20,148 nt of DNA from Nitrospinota bacterium (GCA_016212295.1 JACRGO010000058.1:1-20148), one strand, 5' to 3'. Shown: positions 6,134 to 14,395, numbered from the stretch's first letter. Notes: a model not told the origin generated them from the sequence alone. Translations and numbers: made by a program.

Positions 6134-9100
6134 TTAATGGCGGTTTGCGGTCAATGCCGTTTTTAGTTCCTCATGCGCCTTCTTCAGCGCATTGAGTTTT
6201 TCCACCGCCCCGTCTAATTTTTTCTCCCTCCCCATTGCCTCTATTTCCTGCGAGAGCCGCTGAACTCCGGCCGCGCCCAATTGGCCCGCCGCCCCTTTGA
6301 TGGTATGGGCCAGGGCATAAATTTTTTCAGCGTCTTCCGCTCTCACGGCTTCTTCCAGGTCCGCCATGTTTTTGTCCGTGGTTTCCAGAAATTTTTGAAG
6401 GAGTTTTTCCAGCTTTGTCCGGTCATTATTCAGCAAGGCCAGGAGGTTGGATAAATCGTAAACAGGCCCATCAGCCAAGGCGGCTTTTTCCCGCGCCTCT
6501 TCCTGGCTCGGCGCGTCCGGTGATTTACCCGCTTGCGCGAACCGGCTTATCTTCGCTTTCAGTTGGTCCAGGCTTACGGGCTTGGAAATATAATCGTCCA
6601 TGCCGGCCTGAAGGCATTCTTCCCTGTCCCCGGACATGGCCCTGGCTGTCATGGCGATGACGGGGGTACGGAGTGACGAGTGACGAGTGACAAGTGACGA
6701 GTTAAGGTCATCTGTTTCCAGAGCTTTTTCCGTCTTTCGTCCTTCGTCCCTCCGCCTTTCCCGTTCCTTCTTCCGAATTTCCTTAGTCGCTTCCAATCCG
6801 CTCATCACCGGCATCTGCACATCCATGAGAATAAGATCAAAATCCCCCTTCTCCCATTTCTCAACCGCCTCCTTGCCATTGTTGGCCACTGACGCTTTAT
6901 GACCCAGCAATCTCAGAGCGGACAAGGCCACTTCCTGATTGACCGGATTGTCCTCCACCAGAAGGACGTCCAGACTCCTTTCCTTTTTCGTGGAAATTTT
7001 TGGCTTGCTCACGGCTTCCTCTGGCTTAATCCTAACAGCCGCCACTTCCTGGATTGTTTGTAAAAGGTCGGATTGCGCCACCGGCTTTTGGAGAACCGCG
7101 TTAATGCCCGCCTTCTCGCATTCGGTGGAAATGCCTGATCCAGAGGAGGTGAGCAGGATGATTTTCAGGTCCTTGTTTTCAGGCAATTCCCGGATTTTCC
7201 TGGCAGTTTCGATCCCTGAAATTCCAGGCATCTGATGGTCCAGAAGGAGCAATTTGAAAAAAGAAGACTTTTGATTGGCCTCCTCAATCCTGCGAAGGGC
7301 CTCTTCCCCGCTTTCCGCCCTTTCCGATGCCAGGTTCCAGCAGGACAGCATTTCCTCCAGGATGAGCCGGTTAGTGGAATTGTCGTCCGTAATCAATACC
7401 CGCAGTCCCTGAACGTCTTGCGGAAGCGACGGCGTTTTTTCCGGAGGGGCCTCGCATATCCCTAATTGCGCGGTAAAGTGAAAGACGCTCCCTTTGCCTA
7501 ACTCGCTTTCCAGCCAGATTTTTCCGCCCATCATCTCCACCAGTTCGCGGGAAATAGTGGCGCCTAGGCCGGTCCCGCCGTATTGCCGCGTGATGGAGGC
7601 GTCCACCTGTGTGAAACGTTCAAAGATTTCCTGCTGTTTTTCCTTGGGGACGCCGATGCCGGTATCCAGGACGAAGAAGTGGAGAGTGCAAATTTGCGAT
7701 TTCAGATTTGAGATTTCAGATTCAGAATCCTCGCTTTCCAACGCCTCTTCCATCTTCTGTCCTCCTCTCTCCGTCTTCCGCCCTCCGTCCTCCGCCTCTC
7801 GTCCCTTGTCCTTCAGCTTCACTCCCAAAACCACTTCTCCCTTTTCAGTGAATTTGATGGCGTTGCCTAATAAGTTAAGGACCACCTGTTTGAGTTTCGC
7901 CGGGTCCCCTGTCAAATATTCCGGGACGCCCTTGTCTATCTGGACCAGAAATTCCAGGTTCTTCGCGTGGGCCTTTGCCGCGGTTTGCTTGGCGGTGGTT
8001 TCCACAAGTCCCCTCAAATTGAAATCCACCCTGTCCAGTTCCATTTTGCCGGCTTCTATTTTCGATAAATCCAGGATGTCATTGACAAGGGTCAGCAAAT
8101 GCTCGCCGGACGAGTATATCAACTCAAGTTTCTTGCGTTGGTCGGTGGTCAAGCCATTATTCAGGATTATTTCCGTGAGACCGAGAATTCCGTTCAGAGG
8201 CGTGCGTAGTTCATGGCTCATATTGGCGATGAATTCGCTCTTGGCCTGATTGGCGATCTCCGCTTTTTCGAACAGTCTTTCAGCCAGTTCCCTGGCTTTG
8301 TCCGCCTCGTCCCGGATGGTTTCCGATACCTTCAGCGTTTTTTTCAATTCCTCCGCGGCGTACTCAGCGGCCTGGCGGGCCTGGGCCAGGTCCTTTTCCA
8401 TTTGAATCCGCTCGGTGACGTCGTGCTTAATGGCCACGAAATGGACAACTTTGCCTTCAGGGTTTTTTACCGGTGAAATGGTCATTTCCTCAGTGTAAAT
8501 ATCCCCGTTTTTCTTTTTATTGGTCATTCTTCCACGCCATATTTCTCCACGAAGAATGGTGTCCCATAAATTTTTATAAAAAATGGCGTCATGTTTCCCG
8601 GATTTCAAAATGCTGGTTTTTTGGCCGATAACCTCCTCTGGAGAATAAAAAGTCATGGCCGCCAGCGCCGGATTCGCATATTCAATGATCCCATCCGGGC
8701 CAGTGATGACCACGGAATCGCCGGACTGCTCAATCGCGTTTTTAAGCTTCTGCGACTCGCTTTGGGCCTTTTTTTGCCCTGTAATATCATGGAGGGCAGT
8801 GACCACCTCGCTTATCCCTCCCTCATCGAAAATCGCGGTTGTGGCGCACGCCACTGGGACCTTGCCGCCGTTCTTTCTAGTGAACAGGTATTCTGGTTCC
8901 CTGATGGTTTCACCTGAGTCCAGTATCCTTATGGCCGGACACTCCCCGGCGGACAAGGGGGTCCCATCGGATTTTTCCACGCGAATTTTATCCGTGATAA
9001 CTTCCCCCATTAGTTCGCCTTCGGTCCAGCCCAAGAGGTTTTCAGCTTCAGGATTCATGAACTTCAGGCGTCCTTCCCTGTCCGTCACCAGTATCCCTTC

Positions 9101-9886
9101 ACCCAAGGAGCAGGTTATGTCCCGCACCTTTTTCTCGCTTGAGGCCAGGCGGTGCGCCTCTTCACTGATGTGCCGGATCATTGGACGAAAAATACCAAGA
9201 CCGATAAGGGCCAAAGCGAGTAAAATGAGGCCGAAGGCGGCCTCTACGAATATCTCCTGTCTTCTGATTTTTTCCTCGGCTTCTTTTGCCTGCTGGTTTA
9301 CGATGGCGTCCAGCAAGGCCAATAAGTTTCCAGCGACGGCGTCGTCCGCCAGTTTTTTCACTGAGGGATTGCCATGGCCTAGTTCCTCTTCCGGCAGATT
9401 CGCCGCTTCCCTAGCGGCGGCCACAAAGGCCCGCACCCGTTTGTCCACATAGCAAGGACCTTGGAAAAACAGGGCGCGCATGGCTGGGGAAAGGTCGCCC
9501 GCCATGCCTATTTCCGGATTGCCGTTGAGAAGGCGGTTGTGGGATTCCTCCATCAAGTCGGCGGCTTTATGCAGTTCTTCGCGGTTTTGCGCCCTGCCGG
9601 ATTTATCGTTTGAATGAATGATTTCATCGGCGAGAATGTAAATGCGTTGTGTAAGCATACGCTGGCGGCCGCTGATGTTAATGAACGCGGCGCTGTCATG
9701 GCTGTGCTGAATGGTTTCAAAAATAAAAACCAGGCCGGCTATCAAAAGCGACGCGATCAAGGCCAGCGCTATAAAATAATTTCTTTTCGCCTTTTTCGCG
9801 AAGGCGTCAGCCACCGCCCGCGGCGAGCGTTGGGAAGCCCGGCTTGCATGCGGGGCATTGCTTGAGGAACTGAATTCGTTTTGCAT
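6134..9886 (-). CDS. Membrane hybrid histidine kinase, PilJ-PAS-PAS-HisKA-HATPase-REC-REC-HPt
   Basis: Predicted 1250 residues. TM1 (about 37-57) is followed by a periplasmic PilJ-type sensor (ISGRQRMLTQR) and TM2 (about 212-233). Two PAS domains (about 245-500) and a coiled coil lead to HisKA with His558 (MSHELRTPLNGILG), an ATPase (N box LLGNAIKF, G1 DTGIGVP, G2 GGTGLG), REC1 (Asp883, LLLDHQMPG), REC2 (Asp1022, LILMDVQMPVMSG) and a C-terminal HPt with His1194 (LAHTIKGAAGQLG). This is a complete internal phosphorelay of the BarA/ArcB type. The related PilJ N-terminal sensor family includes nitrate/nitrite sensors, but the ligand here is unknown. Two segments, about residues 695-732 in the ATPase and 1037-1074 in REC2, are low-complexity and look like in-frame repeat insertions. 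The start has no strong Shine-Dalgarno sequence. Confidence 0.88.
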   Translation of the reverse strand: MQNEFSSSSNAPHASRASQRSPRAVADAFAKKAKRNYFIALALIASLLIAGLVFIFETIQHSHDSAAFINISGRQRMLTQRIYILADEIIHSNDKSGRAQNREELHKAADLMEESHNRLLNGNPEIGMAGDLSPAMRALFFQGPCYVDKRVRAFVAAAREAANLPEEELGHGNPSVKKLADDAVAGNLLALLDAIVNQQAKEAEEKIRRQEIFVEAAFGLILLALALIGLGIFRPMIRHISEEAHRLASSEKKVRDITCSLGEGILVTDREGRLKFMNPEAENLLGWTEGELMGEVITDKIRVEKSDGTPLSAGECPAIRILDSGETIREPEYLFTRKNGGKVPVACATTAIFDEGGISEVVTALHDITGQKKAQSESQKLKNAIEQSGDSVVITGPDGIIEYANPALAAMTFYSPEEVIGQKTSILKSGKHDAIFYKNLWDTILRGEIWRGRMTNKKKNGDIYTEEMTISPVKNPEGKVVHFVAIKHDVTERIQMEKDLAQARQAAEYAAEELKKTLKVSETIRDEADKARELAERLFEKAEIANQAKSEFIANMSHELRTPLNGILGLTEIILNNGLTTDQRKKLELIYSSGEHLLTLVNDILDLSKIEAGKMELDRVDFNLRGLVETTAKQTAAKAHAKNLEFLVQIDKGVPEYLTGDPAKLKQVVLNLLGNAIKFTEKGEVVLGVKLKDKGREAEDGGRKTERGGQKMEEALESEDSESEISNLKSQICTLHFFVLDTGIGVPKEKQQEIFERFTQVDASITRQYGGTGLGATISRELVEMMGGKIWLESELGKGSVFHFTAQLGICEAPPEKTPSLPQDVQGLRVLITDDNSTNRLILEEMLSCWNLASERAESGEEALRRIEEANQKSSFFKLLLLDHQMPGISGIETARKIRELPENKDLKIILLTSSGSGISTECEKAGINAVLQKPVAQSDLLQTIQEVAAVRIKPEEAVSKPKISTKKERSLDVLLVEDNPVNQEVALSALRLLGHKASVANNGKEAVEKWEKGDFDLILMDVQMPVMSGLEATKEIRKKERERRRDEGRKTEKALETDDLNSSLVTRHSSLRTPVIAMTARAMSGDREECLQAGMDDYISKPVSLDQLKAKISRFAQAGKSPDAPSQEEAREKAALADGPVYDLSNLLALLNNDRTKLEKLLQKFLETTDKNMADLEEAVRAEDAEKIYALAHTIKGAAGQLGAAGVQRLSQEIEAMGREKKLDGAVEKLNALKKAHEELKTALTANRH
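6665..6775 (-). repeat. In-frame repeat insertion in the REC2 domain of the large kinase
   Basis: The plus strand shows tandem gtgacgagtgacgagtgac units (about 6672-6700), then a pyrimidine-rich ctttcgtccttcgtccctcc tract. It encodes a charged and Ser-rich insert (RRRDEGRKTEKALE... SSLVTRHSSL) between the GLEATKEIRK helix and the PVIAMTA strand, where related receivers have only a short loop. The reading frame is kept and the flanking motifs are intact. Confidence 0.6.
7688..7804 (-). repeat. In-frame repeat insertion in the ATPase domain of the large kinase
   Basis: It encodes a low-complexity segment (REAEDGGRKTERGGQKMEE, then SEISNLKSQIC) between the N box and the DTGIGVP motif. Homologous kinases normally pass directly from the VVLGVK strand to LHFFVLDTG. 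At the DNA level it joins a ctccgtcttccgccctccgt tract to a segment rich in gatttcagatttgag. That segment belongs to the same sequence class as the intergenic repeats at 780, 4442 and 10081. Confidence 0.6.
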
Positions 9887-9931
9887 GATTTTTTTTAAGT
9901 TATCGTATAGCTTGCCTGCATAAAAAAAATT

Positions 9932-9962
9932 AACCGTTCACGATGTGTCATGGTAAACGGTT
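9932..9962. promoter_or_regulatory. Dyad in the leader of the large kinase gene
   Basis: AACCGTT (9932-9938) and AACGGTT (9956-9962) form a 7-bp inverted repeat that extends to 9 of 10 bases with a 17-base centre. It lies 46-76 bases before the kinase start. It could be an operator or leader hairpin. A second pair, ACATCCC/GGGATGT (9987-9993 and 10014-10020), lies behind it. I see no gene between 9887 and 10238. Confidence 0.35.
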
Positions 9963-10080
9963 TCACGTTCAATTGCAGGGGAAACCACATCCCCCTTGGT
10001 CCCCCTTTGGTAAGGGATGTAAAACATAGCTAATGAGGCTTTATCTGGTTTTTCATGCAACTAGTTGAAAAATAAATTCG

Positions 10081-10209
10081 AAATCCGAATAACGAAATCC
10101 GAAACAATATTAAAATTCAAAGGTTCAAATTTCAAAATCCAGGCCAACGTGGTTTGGGATATTGGGATTTGGCTATTCGGATTTGTTTCGTATTTCGATA
10201 TCCGGATTT
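10081..10209. repeat. Palindromic intergenic repeat with 27-bp arms
   Basis: The arm at 10081-10107 (aaatccgaat... gaaacaa) matches the reverse complement of 10183-10209 with about three mismatches over 27 positions. The 75-base centre is A/T rich and repeats ttcaaattt and gggatttgg motifs. It ends next to a ggttgcggcgatgccgcgcc segment. It is a member of the same broad repeat class as 780-863 but not the same sequence. Confidence 0.6.
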
Positions 10210-10238
10210 TGGTTGCGGCGATGCCGCGCCATGAACAG

Positions 10239-10340
10239 TTAAAATTCTTTCCGGATTTCATTTTTAAGTTCCTCATACGCCTTCTTCAGGGCATTGAATT
10301 TTTCCGCCACGCCGTCTAATTTTTTTTCCCTTCCCATTAC
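10239..10340 (-). pseudogene. Fragment of an HPt C terminus (remnant of a hybrid kinase)
   Basis: Read on the minus strand from 10340, the frame gives VMGREKKLDGV, then NALKKAYEELK, ending at a TAA at 10239. This matches the last residues of the large kinase (AMGREKKLDGA, NALKKAHEELK). The DNA matches about 6160-6243 at roughly 70 of 82 positions by eye. It overlaps the end of the MHYT frame in another register. It therefore looks like the 3' end of the same lost hybrid kinase, left after an internal deletion. Confidence 0.7.
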
Positions 10341-11065
10341 CTCATGAGGATGTTTTCAAAAAGTTCTGACTGTTTCACCGGTTTCATCAGACTCGCGCTG
10401 ATTCCCAGTTCTTTCGATTTAATTGAAAGCGGCCGGGTCGCCGATGAAAGGAGAATGATTTTCAAATCCAGGCATTTGATGATCCGCAGCAACAAATGAA
10501 AAGGCGGGCCTTTTTGAGTTGCATTTTTCATGGCCTCAAGGGCCGCGCTTTCAGGACTTAAAGGGAAAAAGACGGCGGCCATCCCGGTATAGTGCACTCC
10601 GCATACGACAAGGCCCATGGCCAAGGCGCAACAGGCTTTTAAGGCCAAATATTGCCGGTCCATTTTTTGTGAAAATTCAGCCATGATCCAAAGGGCCGTT
10701 GTGGTCCCCTTTTTTTTCAGCAGGGAAAAGGCAGCTCCGGCAAAGAAGACAGCGACGAGCCAGGAGAACATGGTTATCATCCGGTCATAAGCCATTGGCA
10801 TGGGCAGCCGGAAGGCCATCATGCCGATAAAATGCATGGCCCATATTCCGCTCCCCATGTCAAAGGCCCCGGCAGTGAGCCATATATCCATAATCCTTTT
10901 ACCGGGTTTTTGAATGATAAAGCGGCTTGATATCTCCAGCGCCGAGAAGGAGGCAAAGGAAGCCACAAGGTAAGACAATAAGACGAGGACAAGGTCGTAT
11001 GAGCCCGTTAAAGGGGTTTCGTGGACCTCTGATGCGAGGAAAAAGTTTTTAAAAATATTTGGCAT
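10337..11065 (-). pseudogene. Truncated MHYT sensor joined to the second half of a receiver
   Basis: The 242-codon frame starts as an MHYT membrane sensor with about four hydrophobic segments and two motifs (AMHFIGM and GVHYTGMAA). Intact MHYT domains have three motifs and six or seven segments. After about residue 185 it switches abruptly to the C-terminal half of a receiver (LKIILLSSATRP, then ELGISASLMKPVKQSEL), which keeps the Lys but lacks the phospho-Asp and acidic pair. The PAS, HisKA, ATPase and second receiver expected in an MHYT hybrid kinase are absent, and an HPt fragment follows out of frame. At least two internal deletions are needed to explain this. The frame is open and might still make a membrane protein, but not a kinase. 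Confidence 0.75.
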
Positions 11066-11172
11066 AAAATAACCCGCGGAAGGACGGATAAAAAAAGGTC
11101 TGTCAGTTGAGGGTCAAATTGGCTGCCACGATTTTCCTTCATCAAGGCCGCGCCATGATTACAGGCCTTTCA

Positions 11173-13365
11173 TCAATCATTTTGCGAGGCCATGTTCTTC
11201 TTGTCAACTTGGTGTTTTTCCCGGTGAACGTCCACCACCCCTTTTACGGTCCGGATGCTTTTCACGACCTCGTTTAGGTGGTCAAGGCCCTTGACTTCTA
11301 TGGTAAAAACAAGACGGGCCGGGCCTTTTTCCGGGGTGCTGATGTCCGCCTTTGCTATATTGGCGTTGCCGGACGCGATAGCGTTGCTGATGCCGGCCAG
11401 GAGCCCTACCTTGTTTTCCGAGGTGACTGTGATGGCAACCTGCCGGTAGGTCTGGTCCTCAAGGTCCCAATCCACGTCCACCTGCCGGTCGCTATCTATG
11501 TTCAAGTCGATGCTGGGGCAGTCCATGTCATGGATCGATACCCCTTTCCCCCTGGTGATGAATCCAATGATAGGATCTCCTGGGATGGGGTTGCAACACC
11601 GGCAGAACCGGACAAGGATGTCATTGAGTCCTTTCACTCTTATCTTGGGCTCGGAAGTCCTTTTATGTTTTCCCTTGTCATGGGCTTTATGGGGTTCGGT
11701 CTCCTTGGTTTTCTTCCTCTCCTCCAGTAGTTCCTGTGGAATGATTTTCCCCATTAGGGAAGCCAGGGAAATCTTGCCGAAGCCTATCCCTTCCATGAGC
11801 TTTTCCTCGGAGTTGAACCCCATTTCCTTCATGGCATGCTGGAATTCCCTGGATTTAATAACCGCCTGCGGCTTCAAGTGGTAATTTTCCACCTCCCGCT
11901 GGAAGAGTTCCCGTCCCAGCAACATGCTCTTTTTCCTTTGGTCCGTCGTGAGCCAGGAGCGGATCTTGGCCTTTGCCCTGGAGGTCTTGGCGTAAGACAA
12001 CCAATCCCGGTGCGGCGTCTGCGTGGATGATGTAAGTATTTCAACTATATCTCCGCTATGCAGGGCATATTGCAGGGATACCATCTTGCCGCCGACCTTT
12101 GCGCCAACGCAATGGTTGCCGATATCCGTGTGGATAAGGTAGGCGAAATCTATTGGACTCGCCCCCCTGGGAAGCCCCTTCACGCTCCCTTGGGGGGTAA
12201 AAACATAGACCTCCTCCGGAAAGAGATCCACCTTTACTGTGTCTAAAAATTCCTTGGGATCATTAAGCTCCTGGTGCCATTCCAGCAGGCGGCGAAGCCA
12301 AAGAAATTTTTCATGGTCGCCCTTGATTTCCCGTTTTTCCTTGTACTTCCAGTGCGCGGCAATGCCTTCCTCGCATACCTCATGCATTTCCTTGGTCCTG
12401 ATTTGAAGTTCCACCCTATGGCCCTCTGGACCCAAAACCGTGGTATGGAGTGACTGATACATATTAGCCTTTGGCATGGCTATGTAGTCCTTGAATTTTC
12501 CAGGTATGGGCTTCCATAGGGAATGTATGATACCGAGGATTGAATAGCAGTCCTTAAGATCATCAGTAATAACGCGGATGCCGATGGTGTCATATAGTTC
12601 ATCAAAATTTATCCCCTGGCGCGCCATCTTGTTGTAAATGGAGTAATAGTGCTTGGGCCTGCCGGCAAGAGAAAAGGGGATTCCATTTTTCGCAAGCTCG
12701 GCCTCGAGGATTTTTGTCAGGTCGTTGATGTACTTGCATCTGGCCTCAAAGGTCGCCGACACTTTTTCCTCGATGGACCGGTACTCGTCAGGATAAAGAA
12801 ACTGGAAGGAATATTCCTCGAGGTCCCTCTTTATCCACCCGATCCCAAGGCGGTTGGCTATCGGGGCGTATATGTCCAATGTTTCCCTGGCGATCCGCTT
12901 CTGTTGCTCGGCGGACGCGTGCTGAAGGGTTTTGATGTTATGGTATCTGTCCGCCAGTTTGATAAGGATGACCCTGATGTCCTTGGTCATGGCCAGTATC
13001 ATCTTCCGGAAATTTTCCGCCTCCTTTTCTTCCCGGCTGGCGAATGCAATCTTGCTGATCTTGGTAAGGCCCTTGACCAGGGACAACACCTCTTGTCCGA
13101 AAAGCTCCTCTAACTCCCGCTCTGTGGCATAGGTGTCCTCCAGCGTATCGTGCAGCAGGCCGCCGGCTATGGCCACCGCGTCCAATTTCAATTGCACCAG
13201 GGTGTAGGCCACTTCCAGGGGATGGGACAAATAAGGCTCTCCTGAGAAACGAAGTTGGTCCTTATGCACCCTTGCGGAGAAGACATAGGCCGTGCTGATC
13301 AAATTTACGTCCCCATCCGGGCTGTATTTCTTGAAGCCTTCTATAATTTCCTCGATTCTTCTCAT
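11173..13365 (-). CDS. rel: Bifunctional (p)ppGpp synthetase/hydrolase (RelA/SpoT family)
   Basis: Predicted 730 residues, the full length of long Rel proteins. The HD hydrolase has His48, His72-Asp73 (LLHDTLEDT) and Asp139 (IKLADRYHN), so hydrolysis is probably active. The synthetase has the ATP-binding GRPKHYYSIYNKM segment (235-247), Asp259 (YDTIGIRV), the GKFKDYIAMPKANMYQSLHTT substrate loop, and Glu319 (ELQIRT). A TGS domain (about 385-450, EVYVFTPQGSV) and a C-terminal ACT domain (about 655-725, AITVTSENKVGLLAGIS) are present. The product makes and degrades the stringent-response alarmone. A GGAAGA ribosome site precedes the ATG, and a promoter with a perfect extended -10 lies about 60 bases upstream. 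It is monocistronic as far as the window shows. Confidence 0.95.
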   Translation of the reverse strand: MRRIEEIIEGFKKYSPDGDVNLISTAYVFSARVHKDQLRFSGEPYLSHPLEVAYTLVQLKLDAVAIAGGLLHDTLEDTYATERELEELFGQEVLSLVKGLTKISKIAFASREEKEAENFRKMILAMTKDIRVILIKLADRYHNIKTLQHASAEQQKRIARETLDIYAPIANRLGIGWIKRDLEEYSFQFLYPDEYRSIEEKVSATFEARCKYINDLTKILEAELAKNGIPFSLAGRPKHYYSIYNKMARQGINFDELYDTIGIRVITDDLKDCYSILGIIHSLWKPIPGKFKDYIAMPKANMYQSLHTTVLGPEGHRVELQIRTKEMHEVCEEGIAAHWKYKEKREIKGDHEKFLWLRRLLEWHQELNDPKEFLDTVKVDLFPEEVYVFTPQGSVKGLPRGASPIDFAYLIHTDIGNHCVGAKVGGKMVSLQYALHSGDIVEILTSSTQTPHRDWLSYAKTSRAKAKIRSWLTTDQRKKSMLLGRELFQREVENYHLKPQAVIKSREFQHAMKEMGFNSEEKLMEGIGFGKISLASLMGKIIPQELLEERKKTKETEPHKAHDKGKHKRTSEPKIRVKGLNDILVRFCRCCNPIPGDPIIGFITRGKGVSIHDMDCPSIDLNIDSDRQVDVDWDLEDQTYRQVAITVTSENKVGLLAGISNAIASGNANIAKADISTPEKGPARLVFTIEVKGLDHLNEVVKSIRTVKGVVDVHREKHQVDKKNMASQND

Positions 13366-13426
13366 GGTCTTCCGGCAACGCTCTATTTAAAAAAGTTTTA
13401 ATTTGCCCTACGCCTTTTTACATGAT

Positions 13427-13435
13427 ATTATAGCA
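13427..13435 (-). promoter_or_regulatory. Extended -10 promoter of rel
   Basis: On the minus strand, TGC-TATAAT is a perfect extended -10 element. Seventeen bases upstream the -35 region is poor (TCAATG), as is usual for extended -10 promoters. It gives a leader of roughly 55 bases to the rel start. The interval to the tRNA gene is otherwise A/T rich with nothing else recognised. Confidence 0.55.
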
Positions 13436-13534
13436 TACAGTGTTTTTTTCATTGAAATTATTGGATTTTGGTTCTCATTTATTTATTCCATTTGACTTTC
13501 CGGACCAAAAATTTTTAAAATAAATGGTTTTAGT

Positions 13535-13610
13535 GGGCCGCTAGCTCAGTAGGTAGAGCAACGCCCTTTTAAGGCGTGGGTCGAAGGTTCGAATCCTTCG
13601 CGGCTCACCA
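13535..13610 (+). tRNA. tRNA-Lys (anticodon UUU)
   Basis: A 76-base cloverleaf: acceptor GGGCCGC pairs with GCGGCTC (one G-U), D arm GCTC/GAGC, anticodon stem ACGCC/GGCGT with loop CTTTTAA (anticodon TTT), T arm GAAGG/CCTTC with TTCGAAT, and an encoded CCA. It charges lysine for AAA/AAG codons. It lies divergently from rel and upstream of tRNA-Glu in the same direction. Confidence 0.95.
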
Positions 13611-13641
13611 CTTTAAGCTAGCGGTTTGTAACTCGAAACCC

Positions 13642-13849
13642 GGAGCGCGGCATGGCCGCAACCAAAATAAATTGCGATGTATTCAAACGTTCGATGATAT
13701 TATTACGTTCAGAAATTTACGCTTTCCGCTTGAAATAAAACCGGCATTGAATGCTTCAAGAGAAATTTATTTTGGTTGCGGCCATGTGCGCTCCAGGAAG
13801 CGGTTGAAAAACTTGCGCGGAAAACGCAAATTTCTGAACGTAATAATAT
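13642..13849. repeat. Two interleaved long inverted repeats between the tRNA genes
   Basis: Pair A: 13642-13673 (GGAGCGCGGCATGGCCGCAA...) matches the reverse complement of 13764-13794 nearly throughout. Pair B: 13697-13729 (ATATTATTACGTTCAGAAAT...) matches the reverse complement of 13817-13849 with about two mismatches over 33 positions. The order is A, B, A', B', so the two stems cannot form together in simple nested fashion. Pair A carries the GCGGCATGGCCGCAAC motif seen elsewhere in the window. No reading frame here is convincing. Confidence 0.75.
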
Positions 13850-13869
13850 AACTCTTGATTTTATTTGCT

Positions 13870-13947
13870 GTCCCCATCGTCTAGCCCGGCCCAGGACACC
13901 GCCCTTTCACGGCGGCGACGGGGGTTCGAATCCCCCTGGGGACGCCA
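13870..13947 (+). tRNA. tRNA-Glu (anticodon UUC), integration target
   Basis: A 78-base cloverleaf: acceptor GTCCCCA/TGGGGAC, anticodon stem CCGCC/GGCGG with loop CTTTCAC (anticodon TTC), T arm GGGGG/CCCCC with TTCGAAT, discriminator G and encoded CCA. The gene is complete. Its 3' part from the anticodon loop onward is repeated exactly at 19930-19977, which marks it as the attachment site of the element to its right. Confidence 0.95.
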
Positions 13948-13951
13948 TTTA
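13904..13951. repeat. attL core (48-bp direct repeat)
   Basis: It starts CTTTCACGGCGG at the anticodon loop of tRNA-Glu and runs past the encoded CCA to ATTTA. It is identical to 19930-19977 over all 48 bases; the flanking bases differ. Integration therefore restored an intact tRNA gene. Confidence 0.93.
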
Positions 13952-13977
13952 AAACAATGAGTTACAAGAAAAACCCG

Positions 13978-14395
13978 TTAACTCCCACTGGCCACTGTGT
14001 CCAAATTGTGTCCAGGATTTTCTTTTCCCAGGTCAAGAACCTTAATTGCCTGCCTGAGATTTTCCCCGGATAAGTGAGCATACCGCTGGGTCATACGCCC
14101 ATCTTTATGCCCCAAAAGCCTTTGGACGGTATAAATATCCGTTCCTCCCTGGACCAGCATGGAAGCGAAGTCATGCCTTAGATTGTGCCAATGGAAATCT
14201 TCAAGCCCTGCCTTAACGCAGGCTTCTTTAAAGGCCCGCTGGACCCTCCGTTGGAAACTCCTGTAGTCAAGCTGGCTTGGAAATACCCTTTTATTGATAT
14301 CCACCACCTTGTTCAACTGGAGTTTTTTTAGACACTCCAACAGGGTTTCGCAAATAGGGACTCCAATAGCTTCATCGTTTTTCATGACCTCTTCC
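13978..14395 (-). pseudogene. C-terminal remnant of a tyrosine recombinase (integrase)
   Basis: The last about 135 residues carry the catalytic motifs His-x-x-Arg (HNLRHDFAS), His (RLLGHKD) and the nucleophile Tyr (MTQRYAHL). They end near the tRNA as element integrases usually do. The N-terminal DNA-binding domains and the box with the first catalytic Arg are missing. Instead the frame runs straight back into the ATPase of the primase/helicase at about 14385-14396 (TLCRGGREE to VMKNDEAIGVP). Without the first Arg it should not recombine. The coding end overlaps the tandem arm-type sites at 13994-14014. Confidence 0.8.
13994..14014 (+). promoter_or_regulatory. Tandem arm-type integrase sites, left end
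   Basis: ACTGTGTCCAA followed by ATTGTGTCCA gives two TGTGTCCA units with an 11-bp period. The same 21-base sequence occurs in the same orientation at 19769-19789, near the other end. Tandem direct repeats flanking the core are typical of arm sites bound by the N-terminal domain of lambda-type integrases; that assignment is inferred. Confidence 0.65.
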
